Positions 8,911-17,290 of a stretch of DNA of 64,000 nucleotides are shown piece after piece. Positions within the stretch are counted from its first letter, which is position 1, and every line of letters starts with the position of its first letter. A program made the translations under genes and the position numbers. The stretch covers positions 1 through 64,000 of the forward strand of contig NZ_LBHV01000012.1 of NCBI RefSeq assembly GCF_001005825.1. The letters are read 5' to 3'. This DNA is from Rhizobium sp. LC145. GTDB taxonomy: Bacteria > Pseudomonadota > Alphaproteobacteria > Rhizobiales > Rhizobiaceae. The notes below the pieces were generated by a model. The model was given only the letters and a program-made list of their open reading frames with translations. It was not told the DNA's origin and ran no database searches.

Positions 8911-9330
8911 CTACCGAGGGTTCAGGCGAGAAAAAGCATCGATCTGCTCACGCAGCCGATTGATCACTGCCTTCGTCCTGACAAACTCGACGGGACAGTT
9001 CGTCAACTCTTCACGAGGCTCACCGGACGCTGATACGCGTGCTTCCGACACCATTGTTTCTGCCGATGAGACGGCTAAGTGCATGGGTAAGCCAGCGGCC
9101 CGCAAGGCGTTTTCGACAGCCACCCGCGCCTCGTAGTAGCGGGCTTCCCCCAACACCGGCCGACAGGCATGAGCCACTCGCAGATGGCTATACGATGCCT
9201 CTGCAAGTGCGGAGATGCTCCGCTCGAAGTCGTCGCTGCGAGCGAGCTTCTCCGATACGAGCACGACTGTCGCAGTCGCGAGAACGACCCCGATACGCCT
9301 GCGGTGAGGGATACCTGACAACCGAGGCAT
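8911..9330 (-). CDS. Small exported or membrane-anchored protein, unknown
   Basis: 139 residues. A basic N-terminus (MPRLSGIPHRRR) followed by a hydrophobic stretch (IGVVLATATVVLV) indicates a signal peptide or anchor. The rest is helical and soluble with two Cys residues (HACRPV and TNCPVE) that could form a disulfide in the periplasm. The ATG directly abuts the TGA of the preceding 94-residue gene, so expression is coupled. No family was recognised. Its place between a COG0523 GTPase and a metal-complex importer suggests a role in zinc handling, by context only. Confidence 0.65.
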   Translation of the reverse strand: MPRLSGIPHRRRIGVVLATATVVLVSEKLARSDDFERSISALAEASYSHLRVAHACRPVLGEARYYEARVAVENALRAAGLPMHLAVSSAETMVSEARVSASGEPREELTNCPVEFVRTKAVINRLREQIDAFSRLNPR

Positions 9331-9615
9331 TCAGCCTCCCTCCCAGTCTGAAACAAGAGCGGCAGCGAGATCCTGAAGTCGGACCTCCCGCATCGCCTTA
9401 TGAATCGAAACCTGCATCGTTCGCCCGCCTTGCATGACCAGCATAACCGTCTCCTTCGGAGGGCAGCCGGGCACGTGGCAGGCGAGCTCGCTTACCGAAA
9501 CAACGGCCTCGTCGGGTAGCGAGAGCAGCTTGCGCGCCCATAACTTGATAGAGCGAGCACTGCTGACGACCGACGGTCCGTTCCGTGCCAGGGGATTGAC
9601 GAAGGCCTCGCTCAT
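9331..9615 (-). CDS. Small conserved-looking protein with CxxPGCPPxET motif
   Basis: 94 residues, overlapping the stop of the GTPase gene by four bases (ATGA). The centre reads VSVSELACHVPGCPPKETV, with two Cys six residues apart in a Pro/Gly context, followed by a strand MLVMQGGRT and VSIHKAM. I recall similar small proteins beside CobW-like GTPases but cannot name a family. The Cys pair and the nearby His are plausible metal ligands, which would suit a client or partner of the GTPase; this is inference. Confidence 0.75.
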   Translation of the reverse strand: MSEAFVNPLARNGPSVVSSARSIKLWARKLLSLPDEAVVSVSELACHVPGCPPKETVMLVMQGGRTMQVSIHKAMREVRLQDLAAALVSDWEGG

Positions 9616-10742
9616 GCCGTTCCCTTCTTTTTTCTCGCCCGACGCGGGGCCAGCACTTCGAACAGATCCCGTATGGGCTTGATCGGCATATCTTGGCCGA
9701 TGAGGACGACACGACTGCGCCTGTCATCATCCGGCCATCTCTCCAGACGCTGGAGCGGGTAAAGACGATGTTGCACCGCATGTGCCACGAGGGGCCGGTC
9801 TGGAGCGTCCGCGAGCGCGAACATGCCTTTGAGGCGTAGGAGGCCAGATCCGACATTGGTCGTGACGATATGCAGGAAGGTCTCGACCGCCTGAGGCGAG
9901 AGGGGCACGTCGTGGCTCAAGCTGATGGCCTCGATTTCGTCGCCGTGCCGGTTGGGGTCGTGGGCATGGTCCGGGTGCGCGGCAAGTCTCTCGATCGCAA
10001 GCCACCCAGGCACATCCTCGGCCTTTCCGGTGACGGAGTAAGCGCCCGCTCCGAATAGCCCTAACAGATCAAATTCCCGTCGATGGCGATCATGATAGGC
10101 CGCCGCAGGATTGAGAGCCTTGAGTTCAGCTGGCCAATCATGGTTGCCATCGGCGATATCGGTCTTAGTTAGGACCACATGATCGGCAAATGCGAGCTGC
10201 TTCCAGCCTTCCATGAAACTGTCGAGCGTTGAACGGCCGTCGAGCACATCAAACGTCGTCACGACGCGGGCAAGATGAAAATGCCGGGCCACCACGTGAT
10301 CCCTCAGTCCCATGGCCGGTGAACCACCAGGAATGATGCTGTTGATAATGGGCGCCGGGTCGGCAAGCCCGGTCGTCTCGATCACGACCCGCTGGAAAGG
10401 GAGGATCTCGCTCCGCATCCATGTTTCGTGCAGTTCGTGCAGTGATGCCCTGATGTCGCTTGTTGCCGTACAGCAGATACAGCCGGTCGTGGTGCGGAAA
10501 TAGGTTTCCGAACCGGTGCGCACCAGATCATGATCGATGGGAACGGTACCGAACTCGTTGACGATGACGGCAGTGCCGGCCATGCGGGCGTCAGCAAGGA
10601 TATCGTTGAGCAAGGTCGTCTTCCCGGATCCCAGAAAGCCGGTCAGCAATGTTACCGGTGTGGAATCGTAAAGACGCCTCACAATAGGCTCCTCGAAAGT
10701 CTCTCGGGCGCCCTTGCGCCGTTTGAACAGTCCGCCAAACAT
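9612..10742 (-). CDS. COG0523 (CobW-family) GTPase, putative zinc metallochaperone
   Basis: 376 residues. Walker A is GFLGSGKT (about residues 35-42), the CxCC metal motif is GCICC (about 87-91), a Walker B-like IETTGLADPAP follows, and TKTD is the guanine-specificity motif. The C-terminal CobW domain carries a short His/Asp-rich stretch (HPDHAHDPNRHGDE) fit for zinc. The family inserts metals into client proteins under GTP hydrolysis; several members are induced by zinc starvation. It is divergent from a second COG0523 gene with Zur-like sites between them, and heads the seven-gene minus-strand run. Confidence 0.93.
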   Translation of the reverse strand: MFGGLFKRRKGARETFEEPIVRRLYDSTPVTLLTGFLGSGKTTLLNDILADARMAGTAVIVNEFGTVPIDHDLVRTGSETYFRTTTGCICCTATSDIRASLHELHETWMRSEILPFQRVVIETTGLADPAPIINSIIPGGSPAMGLRDHVVARHFHLARVVTTFDVLDGRSTLDSFMEGWKQLAFADHVVLTKTDIADGNHDWPAELKALNPAAAYHDRHRREFDLLGLFGAGAYSVTGKAEDVPGWLAIERLAAHPDHAHDPNRHGDEIEAISLSHDVPLSPQAVETFLHIVTTNVGSGLLRLKGMFALADAPDRPLVAHAVQHRLYPLQRLERWPDDDRRSRVVLIGQDMPIKPIRDLFEVLAPRRARKKKGTA

Positions 10743-10832
10743 CCAGGAACCTGCGCTCCGTTGTCTCGAAGAGGCCTGCCGGCCGCCAAATGTCGCCCAT
10801 CGGGTCCTCGGGGATTGACAGCGACTGCTTAG

Positions 10833-10878
10833 GTAATGTTATTACGCTCGTCAACATAAATGTTATGGTATAACGTTT
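10833..10878. promoter_or_regulatory. Paired Zur-like operators between two COG0523 genes
   Basis: Two palindromes lie side by side. At 10858-10878, AAATGTTAT and ATAACGTTT flank a 3-base centre and match as inverse complements at 8 of 9 positions; the core is almost the enterobacterial and alphaproteobacterial Zur consensus (AATGTTATa-n-TATAACATT). At 10833-10845, GTAAT and ATTAC flank GTT, a perfect palindrome sharing AATGTTAT. The first site sits 41 bases from the plus-strand ATG and the second about 90 bases from the minus-strand ATG, so each divergent promoter may have its own site. Confidence 0.8.
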
Positions 10879-10918
10879 GCCAAAACGCCGAATACGCTGC
10901 GCAAATCTGGAGGTGCCT

Positions 10919-11911
10919 ATGTCACAGCAAAACCTTGAACCGACCCCGGTCACAGTTCTGACCGGCTACCTCGGCGCCGGCAAAACCACGCTTCTGAACC
11001 GAATCCTGACGGAGCCGCACGGAAAGAAGTTCGCCGTCATCGTCAACGAGTTCGGCGAGGTCGGCATCGATAACGACCTCATCGTCGAGTCAGACGAGGA
11101 CGTGTTCGAGATGAACAACGGCTGCATTTGCTGCACGGTTCGAGGCGACTTGATCCGCATCATCGAAGGCCTGATGCGCCGGCGGGATCGGTTTGATGGC
11201 ATTCTCATCGAGACGACAGGCCTCGCTGACCCGGCGCCGGTGGCGCAGACCTTCTTCGTCGACGAAGACGTTCGCTCGAAGACACGGCTGGACTCCATCA
11301 TTACGGTCGTGGACGCCAAGCACCTCCTCGGTGAAATCGACCAGGCGCATGAAGCGCAGGAGCAACTCGCCTTTGCCGACACCATCATCCTCAACAAGAC
11401 CGATCTGGTGAATGATGCCGAGCTGCTGGCCGTCGAGGAACGAATCCGGCGCATCAACCCGGTTGCCAGCATCATCAGAGCTCAACGCTGCGGCGTCGAC
11501 ATCGCGAGTATCTTGGACCGCAAGGCGTTCGATCTCGATCGTATCCTTGAAGTGGAGCCGGACTTTCTGGACGAGGAGCACGAGCACGAGCACGACGACC
11601 ATGTCACCAGCTTCTCGCTCGTCGAACGGGAGCCTATGGATCCGGGGAGATTCCTGAACTGGCTGCAAACTACGGTTCAGTCGTTCGGCATGGATATGCT
11701 GCGGATGAAGGGAATCATCTCGTTTGCCGGCGACAGCGTCCGCTTCGTCGTCCAGGCGGTCCATATGCTGCTTGAAGGGGACCATCAACGGCCGTGGAAG
11801 GAAAATGAGGACCGGATCACGCGTCTTGTCTTCATTGGTCGCGACCTGCCCAAGGACATCATTAGCGACGGCTTCGCCAAGTGCCGCGCGGTTCGGCAGG
11901 CCGCCGAATAG
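10919..11911 (+). CDS. COG0523 (CobW-family) GTPase, zinc-responsive type
   Basis: 330 residues from the ATG at 10919, which has GGAGG five bases upstream; an in-frame ATG at 10877 would overlap the operator and is rejected. Walker A is GYLGAGKT (residues 16-23), the metal motif GCICC is at about 68-72, and NKTD at 159-162. A His/Glu/Asp-rich strip (EEHEHEHDDH, about 219-228) precedes the CobW C-terminal domain, as in zinc-responsive ZigA/ZagA/YjiA relatives. Expected role: GTP-driven zinc delivery when zinc is scarce. It shares Zur-like operators with the minus-strand operon. Confidence 0.95.
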   Translation: MSQQNLEPTPVTVLTGYLGAGKTTLLNRILTEPHGKKFAVIVNEFGEVGIDNDLIVESDEDVFEMNNGCICCTVRGDLIRIIEGLMRRRDRFDGILIETTGLADPAPVAQTFFVDEDVRSKTRLDSIITVVDAKHLLGEIDQAHEAQEQLAFADTIILNKTDLVNDAELLAVEERIRRINPVASIIRAQRCGVDIASILDRKAFDLDRILEVEPDFLDEEHEHEHDDHVTSFSLVEREPMDPGRFLNWLQTTVQSFGMDMLRMKGIISFAGDSVRFVVQAVHMLLEGDHQRPWKENEDRITRLVFIGRDLPKDIISDGFAKCRAVRQAAE

Positions 11912-12121
11912 CCCGTCCCGCACCACAACTACAACATGAAGGAAGGAAGGCACCGTGGCATACCTGGCGTGGTCAGATCTATGTGCGAGCCGCCCTGCAT
12001 GCCCAAGCTTCCGGCCGGGTGGGGGAGCGCTATCTTTGATCCCCGTATGCCCACCAGTTCTCCACCTTCCGCCACCGGTTCGGACCTTTTCCTTGGATCA
12101 TTACGCCCGAATGATCCAACG
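11912..12121. other. Intergenic stretch without recognised gene
   Basis: 210 bases between the plus-strand GTPase and the minus-strand cupin gene, so the flanking genes are convergent. A GTG at 11955 with AAGGAAGGAAGG upstream starts a short plus-strand frame (VAYLAWSD...) that looks for a few residues like a WD40 strand. The frame then becomes Pro/Cys-rich without structure. Zinc-GTPase genes in rhizobia are sometimes followed by a WD40 protein, so this could be a decayed start, but the evidence is thin. Confidence 0.3.
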
Positions 12122-12595
12122 CTACCTGGCCAAATACTGCTCGTCAGAAACGAGTTCCAACCACTCGGCGTTCTTGCCATCCTGGATGTAGGTGATGGCG
12201 TAGTGACTCATGGCGTTCTGCGCAGTCCCACCATGCCAGTGCTTGACACCTGCCGGGATCCAGACGGTCTCTCCCTGACGGATCTCCTGACGTTCCTCGC
12301 CTTCCTGTTGCACCCACCCTTTACCTGCTGTGACAATCAGCATCTGACCAAGCGGGTGGCTATGCCACGCTGTTCGAGCACCGGGTTCGAAGGTGACAAG
12401 GCCGGATGAGGCTGGTGTCGATAGTGAGCTGGGCAGAAGCATATCGACGACGACGTTGCCTGTGAAGTTCTTAGGATCGGCGAGGACAGATGCCGCGGCG
12501 CCGACGGGGCTGACGGTAATGTTTTCAGATCTAGCTGCAGGCGCGTCGGCTAATGCCATGGTGGAAAGGGTAGCAGCGATGAGGGTCTTCTTCAT
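12122..12595 (-). CDS. Exported cupin-domain protein
   Basis: 157 residues from the ATG at 12595, preceded by AAGAAGGA. Residues 1-22 (MKKTLIAATLSTMALADAPA) form a signal peptide, so the protein acts in the periplasm. The cupin motif 1 reads PGARTAWHSHPLGQMLIVTAGKG (HxH plus later Glu/His) and motif 2 is IPAGVKHWHGG, giving a likely metal site. Such (R)-mandelonitrile-lyase/quercetinase-like small cupins are often paired with carboxymuconolactone decarboxylase proteins, as here. It is the last gene of the six-gene run driven from 17160. Confidence 0.9.
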   Translation of the reverse strand: MKKTLIAATLSTMALADAPAARSENITVSPVGAAASVLADPKNFTGNVVVDMLLPSSLSTPASSGLVTFEPGARTAWHSHPLGQMLIVTAGKGWVQQEGEERQEIRQGETVWIPAGVKHWHGGTAQNAMSHYAITYIQDGKNAEWLELVSDEQYLAR

Positions 12596-12631
12596 ATTGC
12601 CGATCCTTCTTGTTCGATACACTTGGTTCGG

Positions 12632-13426
12632 TCACTGCCGGCGCTTCTTGAGCACTTCGGCGACGACAGGCCCCGCCGAGAAGGCATTCGGCCAGCCGGC
12701 GTAGAAGGCGATCTGGGTGACGACCTCGCCTGCCTGTTCGGGCGTGAGCCCGTTGTCGAGCGCCCTATTGAGGTGGCCTGCGAGCTGGGCCACCTGACCG
12801 TTGGCCATCAGGGACGTGATGGTCGCCAGACTGCGGTCGCGAGGCGAGAGATCCGGTCGCAGCCAGACATCTTTGAACAGTGGATCCGTCGTGAAGTCCG
12901 CCAGCCCAGGCGACGCATCGCCCAGCAGGCCTTGGACCGCCTTTTGACGTTCAGCCTCGCCCTCCTGGTTGAGCGGCATGAGATCCGGAGAAGCTTCAGG
13001 CAACTGATCCGCACCGATGTTCCGCTCGGCAAAGATGTCATGGGCGACAGCCACCGCCGACGTCGCGTTCGTCCAGCCCGCATAGAATGCGAGATGAGTG
13101 ATGATTTCGGACAGTTCCTTGGGTGTCACGCCATTGTCGAGCGCAAGGTTCATGTAAAGTGGAAGATCGGCGGCCTGACTGCGGGCGACGAGGATGGCGA
13201 CAGTGACGACGCTACGATCGCGCACGGAAAGCTGCGGGCGGGCCCAAAGGCCTTCGACGACGTCTTCCTTCTCGTATCGCCCGAGAACGGGGGAAACGCT
13301 CCGGATGTCGTTCGAAGACACGCTTGTCGATCTGGTCATGGTCGAACTCTGCTGGGAGGAGGCGGGTGAAGATGCGATGGTCGCAAGAGTGAGGGTGGCG
13401 GCTGCCAGAAGTTTCACGGGCGTCAT
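12632..13426 (-). CDS. Exported tandem carboxymuconolactone-decarboxylase-like protein
   Basis: 264 residues. The first 24 (MTPVKLLAAATLTLATIASSPASS) form a signal peptide. Two CMD/AhpD-like repeats follow: SVRDRSVVTVAILVA...HLAFYAGWTNA (about residues 65-125) and SPRDRSLATITSLMA...QIAFYAGWPNA (about 190-250). Neither repeat has the CxxC of AhpD, so peroxidase-type chemistry is unlikely; the charged R/D and H residues of decarboxylase-like members remain. The two repeats look like an internal duplication. It lies between the cupin and SDR genes in a LysR-linked cluster. The reaction is unknown. Confidence 0.9.
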   Translation of the reverse strand: MTPVKLLAAATLTLATIASSPASSQQSSTMTRSTSVSSNDIRSVSPVLGRYEKEDVVEGLWARPQLSVRDRSVVTVAILVARSQAADLPLYMNLALDNGVTPKELSEIITHLAFYAGWTNATSAVAVAHDIFAERNIGADQLPEASPDLMPLNQEGEAERQKAVQGLLGDASPGLADFTTDPLFKDVWLRPDLSPRDRSLATITSLMANGQVAQLAGHLNRALDNGLTPEQAGEVVTQIAFYAGWPNAFSAGPVVAEVLKKRRQ

Positions 13427-13563
13427 CCTTTCGATGGTGTACCAACCACCATGAGATAGGAGCGAGGAAACGCAGGGTTAGAACGCCGTTTCTGATAGGA
13501 TCTATCGGATCTCGACATCAAACTTCGGCGACACTGCAAAGACGAAGGCGGTCTAAGGCTGGT

Positions 13564-14310
13564 TTAAAGTTCCTGCGCCGTCGGGCGGAACAGGATCTCA
13601 TTCACCGCGACATCCTCGGGTTCGTTAATTGCAAAGGCAACCATCCTGGCAAACGTGTCGGCTGGTACGCCGACCTGACCGACGTAATCCTGGTTCGCCT
13701 GCTGCACGTCCTTCTCGCTGATGTGGTCAAGCAGCTCCGTCTTGACGGCTCCGGGCGAGATGATCGTAGTGCGGATGTTGTAAGGCGCCATCTCCTGCCG
13801 CAGCCCCTCCGACAATGCCCTGACTGCGAACTTGGTCGCCGAATATACGGCCGAGCCGCCGAAGAGCTTGTGGCCGGCCACGGAGGATAGATTGATGATG
13901 TGGCCCGACCTCTGCTCCTTCATATGGGGGAGCGCTGCGGCGATGCCGTAAAGGACGCCCTTGACGTTAACGTCGATCATCTGGTCCCATTCGTCCACCT
14001 TCAATCGATCCATGGGCGAGAGCGGCATGACGCCCGCATTGTTGATGAGCACATCGACCCGTCCGTAGGTCTCAACAGCCGTGTCGATCAACTTCCGTAG
14101 GTCCTCTTGCCTCGTCACGTCGGTGACTACGGCAGTGGCCTTGTGGCCGGCTTCACTGAGTTCGGCGACCAGGGCGTCGATCCGATCGGAGCGGCGCGCT
14201 CCAAGGACTACGTTGGCGCCCTTGGCTGCGAGATACCGGGCGGCTGCGGCACCCATGCCGCTCGAGGCGCCCGTGATGACGATGGTCTTGCCATCGATAT
14301 TGTCTGTCAT
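13564..14310 (-). CDS. SDR family oxidoreductase
   Basis: 248 residues with the classical SDR layout: TGASSGMG at about residues 13-20, NNAGVMPLSP, the catalytic Ser in NLSSVAG, and YSATK. The Arg after the second cofactor strand (GARRSDR) favours NADP. It is cytoplasmic, in contrast to the exported cupin, CMD-like and hydrolase proteins of the same run. A gap of 137 bases separates it from the next gene downstream and 84 bases from the hydrolase upstream, so an internal promoter is possible. Confidence 0.93.
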   Translation of the reverse strand: MTDNIDGKTIVITGASSGMGAAAARYLAAKGANVVLGARRSDRIDALVAELSEAGHKATAVVTDVTRQEDLRKLIDTAVETYGRVDVLINNAGVMPLSPMDRLKVDEWDQMIDVNVKGVLYGIAAALPHMKEQRSGHIINLSSVAGHKLFGGSAVYSATKFAVRALSEGLRQEMAPYNIRTTIISPGAVKTELLDHISEKDVQQANQDYVGQVGVPADTFARMVAFAINEPEDVAVNEILFRPTAQEL

Positions 14311-14394
14311 TTCGTGTCTCCTGATGAGAAGCGAGACGGCGTTGTGACCAGAAAATCACCTCGCCGCCTATGGTTACCTCGACCGCGAGCCAGC

Positions 14395-15477
14395 TTATGC
14401 CAGATGTTGACCGAAGAACTCGGCTATCCGGTCGAAGGGAATCTTGTCCATGCGGTCGTAAAGGTCGGTATGGTTTGCGTCCGGAATGATCATCAGTTCC
14501 TTCGGCTCCGCGGCGGCTGCGAAGGCGGTTTCGCTGAAGTAGCGTGAGTGAGCCTTCTCGCCGTGGATGATCAGTATCGGACGCGGCGAGATCTCCGCGA
14601 TGTAGGTCAGAATTGGCATGTTCATGAACGAGATCGGCGTGGTCTGCGACCAGGCGTTGCCCGAGTTGACAGCGCGCTTGTGATAACCGCGGGGCGTTGA
14701 ATAGTAGTCGTGGTAATCGACCATGAACTGCGGCGCACCTGGACCGACTTCGGCGTTGTACGCCGCCTGGTACGCGGGAGTACCCTTTTCCGCATCGGCC
14801 CAACGCTGCCGGCTCAACTGCTCCAGCGTCCGCGTGCGTTGCTCTAGGGAAACACTGTCGTTGTAACCTTTGGACATGACCCGCGTCATGTCGTACATGG
14901 TGCTGGCGACGACTGCCTTGACGCGCTTGTCGACTGCAACGGCATTCAAAGCCATGCCGCCCCAGCCGCAGACGCCGATCACGCCAATGCGCTCACGATC
15001 GACTTCTGACCGCAGCCCGATGAAGTCCACCGCCGCACTGAAGTCCTCGGTGTTGATGTCCGGCGAGGCGATGTTACGCGGTTCGCCGCCGCTCTCTCCG
15101 GTATATGATGGATCGAAGGCTAGCGTTGCAAATCCACGTTCTGCCATCGTCTGCGCATAAAGCCCGGACGACTGTTCCTTCACCGCGCCGAACGGCCCGC
15201 TGACGACGATGGCGGCCAGCGTACCGTCCCCTCGCTCCTTGGGGAGGTAGAGATCTCCCGCCAGAGTGATGCCATACCGGTTCTTGAACGAGACCTTCTG
15301 ATGGTCGACCTTGTCGCTCTTGGGGAAGGTCTTGTCCCATTCCGCGGTCTGAGCCAGGGCCTGGGTGGCGGCAGCCGCCGGGATGAGGCTCATGGCCGCG
15401 ACGGCGACACCAGTTGCTTTCATCAGGCCGCGCCTGCTCGAATCGAAGCCGTCCTGCGTCTCAATGCGCTTGCTCAT
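14395..15477 (-). CDS. Tat-exported alpha/beta hydrolase (dienelactone hydrolase-like)
   Basis: 360 residues from the ATG at 15477, which has AGGAG eight bases upstream; the in-frame extension to 15585 would overlap the next gene and has no ribosome site. The N-terminus contains the twin-arginine motif SSRRGLMKATG followed by a hydrophobic Ala-rich stretch, so it is exported folded. The catalytic fold shows AIVVSGPFGAVKEQSSGLYA (oxyanion region), the nucleophile-elbow position IGVCGWGGMA (a Cys in place of the usual Ser, giving G-x-C-x-G) and a late HxD/His region (PDANHTDLYD). A Cys nucleophile is the dienelactone-hydrolase pattern. Confidence 0.9.
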   Translation of the reverse strand: MSKRIETQDGFDSSRRGLMKATGVAVAAMSLIPAAAATQALAQTAEWDKTFPKSDKVDHQKVSFKNRYGITLAGDLYLPKERGDGTLAAIVVSGPFGAVKEQSSGLYAQTMAERGFATLAFDPSYTGESGGEPRNIASPDINTEDFSAAVDFIGLRSEVDRERIGVIGVCGWGGMALNAVAVDKRVKAVVASTMYDMTRVMSKGYNDSVSLEQRTRTLEQLSRQRWADAEKGTPAYQAAYNAEVGPGAPQFMVDYHDYYSTPRGYHKRAVNSGNAWSQTTPISFMNMPILTYIAEISPRPILIIHGEKAHSRYFSETAFAAAAEPKELMIIPDANHTDLYDRMDKIPFDRIAEFFGQHLA

Positions 15478-15508
15478 TTGGAAGTCTCCTGTCTGGATGG
15501 ATTGAGTG

Positions 15509-15976
15509 TCATTGGATGCGCTCGATGCGCAGCGGGAATTCCCCAGGCACGTGAAGCGCTTCATAGCCGTCGTCGAAGCGACCAAGCCGGACGAGGCCCG
15601 GATGCTTGTAGTCGGCGTAGAACATCGCGAGGTTTCCCCAGGGCATGTAGTAGCAGAGGTCGTATGGCCGCTCGTTCGAGAATGGCCCGTTTCCTTGCGT
15701 TGTCAGCTTCCGCGGCAGGTAGGCGATCTTCTCGTTCGATCCGTAGTCTTTAATCTCGAGATCGAGCGGCAGCATGGAAGCGAAGTCGTGGGCGGATGGA
15801 TTGTCATAGAGCGTCGCCGTCGTCGTTCGGTCGTTGAAAGTAAGCTTTATCTTCACGTCTGTCGGCTCCTGGTTGTTGGGATCTGTCTGGCTCAGGCCCT
15901 GCCTCGGCAGAGCGAGGGCAGAAGCCCCTAGTGCCAGCACGGTGCGGCGCTTCATCGGATGCAATCGATTGCTCAT
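15509..15976 (-). CDS. Exported cyclophilin-like fold protein
   Basis: 155 residues from the ATG at 15976, with AGGAGG five bases upstream and a four-base overlap with the MFS gene stop. The N-terminus (MSNRLHPMKRRTVLALGASALALP) is a signal sequence with basic residues. The mature part, VKIKLTFNDRTTTATLYDNPSAHDFASMLPLDLEIKDYGSNEKIAYLPRKL and LCYYMPWGNLAMFY, fits the small beta-barrel family called cyclophilin-like (DUF369 type), which lacks proven isomerase activity. In other bacteria these often sit beside alpha/beta hydrolases and SDRs, as here. Confidence 0.85.
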   Translation of the reverse strand: MSNRLHPMKRRTVLALGASALALPRQGLSQTDPNNQEPTDVKIKLTFNDRTTTATLYDNPSAHDFASMLPLDLEIKDYGSNEKIAYLPRKLTTQGNGPFSNERPYDLCYYMPWGNLAMFYADYKHPGLVRLGRFDDGYEALHVPGEFPLRIERIQ

Positions 15977-17160
15977 GAGGCCCTCCTGACGGTGTGCCAG
16001 GCGACGACCGACGCTAGAGACGAACCGAGAAGCAAGGCTGCGCTGAGGAGAAAGGCCGACCACCAGCCCACGGCGTCGAAGAGGAGGCCGCCGATCGATG
16101 CTCCCGCCGTGATTGCGAGCTGGATGACAGCGACCTGCAGCCCTCCTCCTGCCTCGGCATCATCGGCGAGATATCGACTGAGCCAGGTTCCCCAGCCTAC
16201 AGGAGCGGCAGTACCGAAGAAGCCCCAGCCCGCGAGTGCGGCCAACACCGCGATTTCCCGGTCTCCGAACGCGATCATGAACAGGACAAGGCCCGCCATC
16301 ACCAAGGGTATGACAACAAGGATGCTGAACAGACGCTGCCTCAGCAGTCTGCCGATCATCCAGGTGCCGCCGGCCCCAGCAAGGCCCATGATGAGGAGGG
16401 TGAGCGAAAGCGTCTCTATGTCGAGGTGGGTCACCTGCTCCAGAAACGGCCGGAGATAGGTGAAGAGCGCGAACTGGCCCATGAAGAGGAGCAGGATTGC
16501 CATCATTCCAGCAATGACCGGTGGACGCCGGAGCAGTCTGAACACGTTCGGCGTAGACCGGCTGTCCCGCACAGGCAGCGAGGGAAGGCTGATAAACTGC
16601 CAGAGGATCGCAAGTAGGCTGATCGGAACTACGAGGAAGAACGCCCCTCTCCAGCCGATATAGGCGCCCAAAAGGCTGCCGACCGGAGCCGAGATGGTCG
16701 CGGCTATCGCATTCCCGGCATTGAGCAGGGCAAGCGCTGCGGGCACCTGGCTTCCGGATACAAGCCGCATGACGATCGCCGTCGACATCGACCAGAAGCC
16801 TCCGATCGAAATGCCAAGAAGTGCCCGGCCGGACATGAGAACCGAATAGGTTGGTGCGAATGTCACGATAAGGCCGGAGATCGTCAGCAGAGACGTCAGT
16901 CCAAGAACGACGATCCTCCGGTCGAGCCGGCGCGTGATCGTCGCGATGAACAGGCTCGTGATGACCGCAAAGACTCCGGAGATCGAGATCGCCTGCCCCG
17001 CCTGCCCCTCGGAGATGCTGAGGCCCGACGCAATCGGTGTCAAAAGACTGACCGGCATGAACTCGGAGGCGATCAGAACGAAGACGCAAAGCGTCATGGA
17101 GAATACTGCTCCCCAAGCGGCTTTCTGGCTCTCGACGCCATCTTCAAAGGTTATGCTCAT
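15973..17160 (-). CDS. MFS transporter, AraJ/arabinose-efflux-like
   Basis: 395 residues from the ATG at 17160 (AAGGA eight bases upstream; the longer in-frame start gives an implausible N-terminus). About twelve membrane segments, with the MFS loop 2-3 motif as RRLDRRIVVLG and SVLMSGRALLGISIGGFWS in TM4-5, typical of the DHA1 drug/sugar efflux branch. It is the first gene of the six-gene minus-strand run and faces a LysR gene 130 bases away. This arrangement suggests export of a compound sensed by the regulator. Confidence 0.93.
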   Translation of the reverse strand: MSITFEDGVESQKAAWGAVFSMTLCVFVLIASEFMPVSLLTPIASGLSISEGQAGQAISISGVFAVITSLFIATITRRLDRRIVVLGLTSLLTISGLIVTFAPTYSVLMSGRALLGISIGGFWSMSTAIVMRLVSGSQVPAALALLNAGNAIAATISAPVGSLLGAYIGWRGAFFLVVPISLLAILWQFISLPSLPVRDSRSTPNVFRLLRRPPVIAGMMAILLLFMGQFALFTYLRPFLEQVTHLDIETLSLTLLIMGLAGAGGTWMIGRLLRQRLFSILVVIPLVMAGLVLFMIAFGDREIAVLAALAGWGFFGTAAPVGWGTWLSRYLADDAEAGGGLQVAVIQLAITAGASIGGLLFDAVGWWSAFLLSAALLLGSSLASVVAWHTVRRAS

Positions 17161-17290
17161 GTCATGGATCCTTGCGTGCTCGCGTTGCGCGACTTGCGAG
17201 AGAAAGATATTGCCGGGCGACTTTGCGAACAATCCGTGCTAATCCGCATGAAGTTATCGATACAGAACATCAATAGGAGCCTGGGCCGCC

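Noticed and set aside
11955..12191. Start of a WD40 protein after the zinc GTPase
   Set aside because: Only about eight residues resemble a WD40 strand; the frame then loses all pattern.
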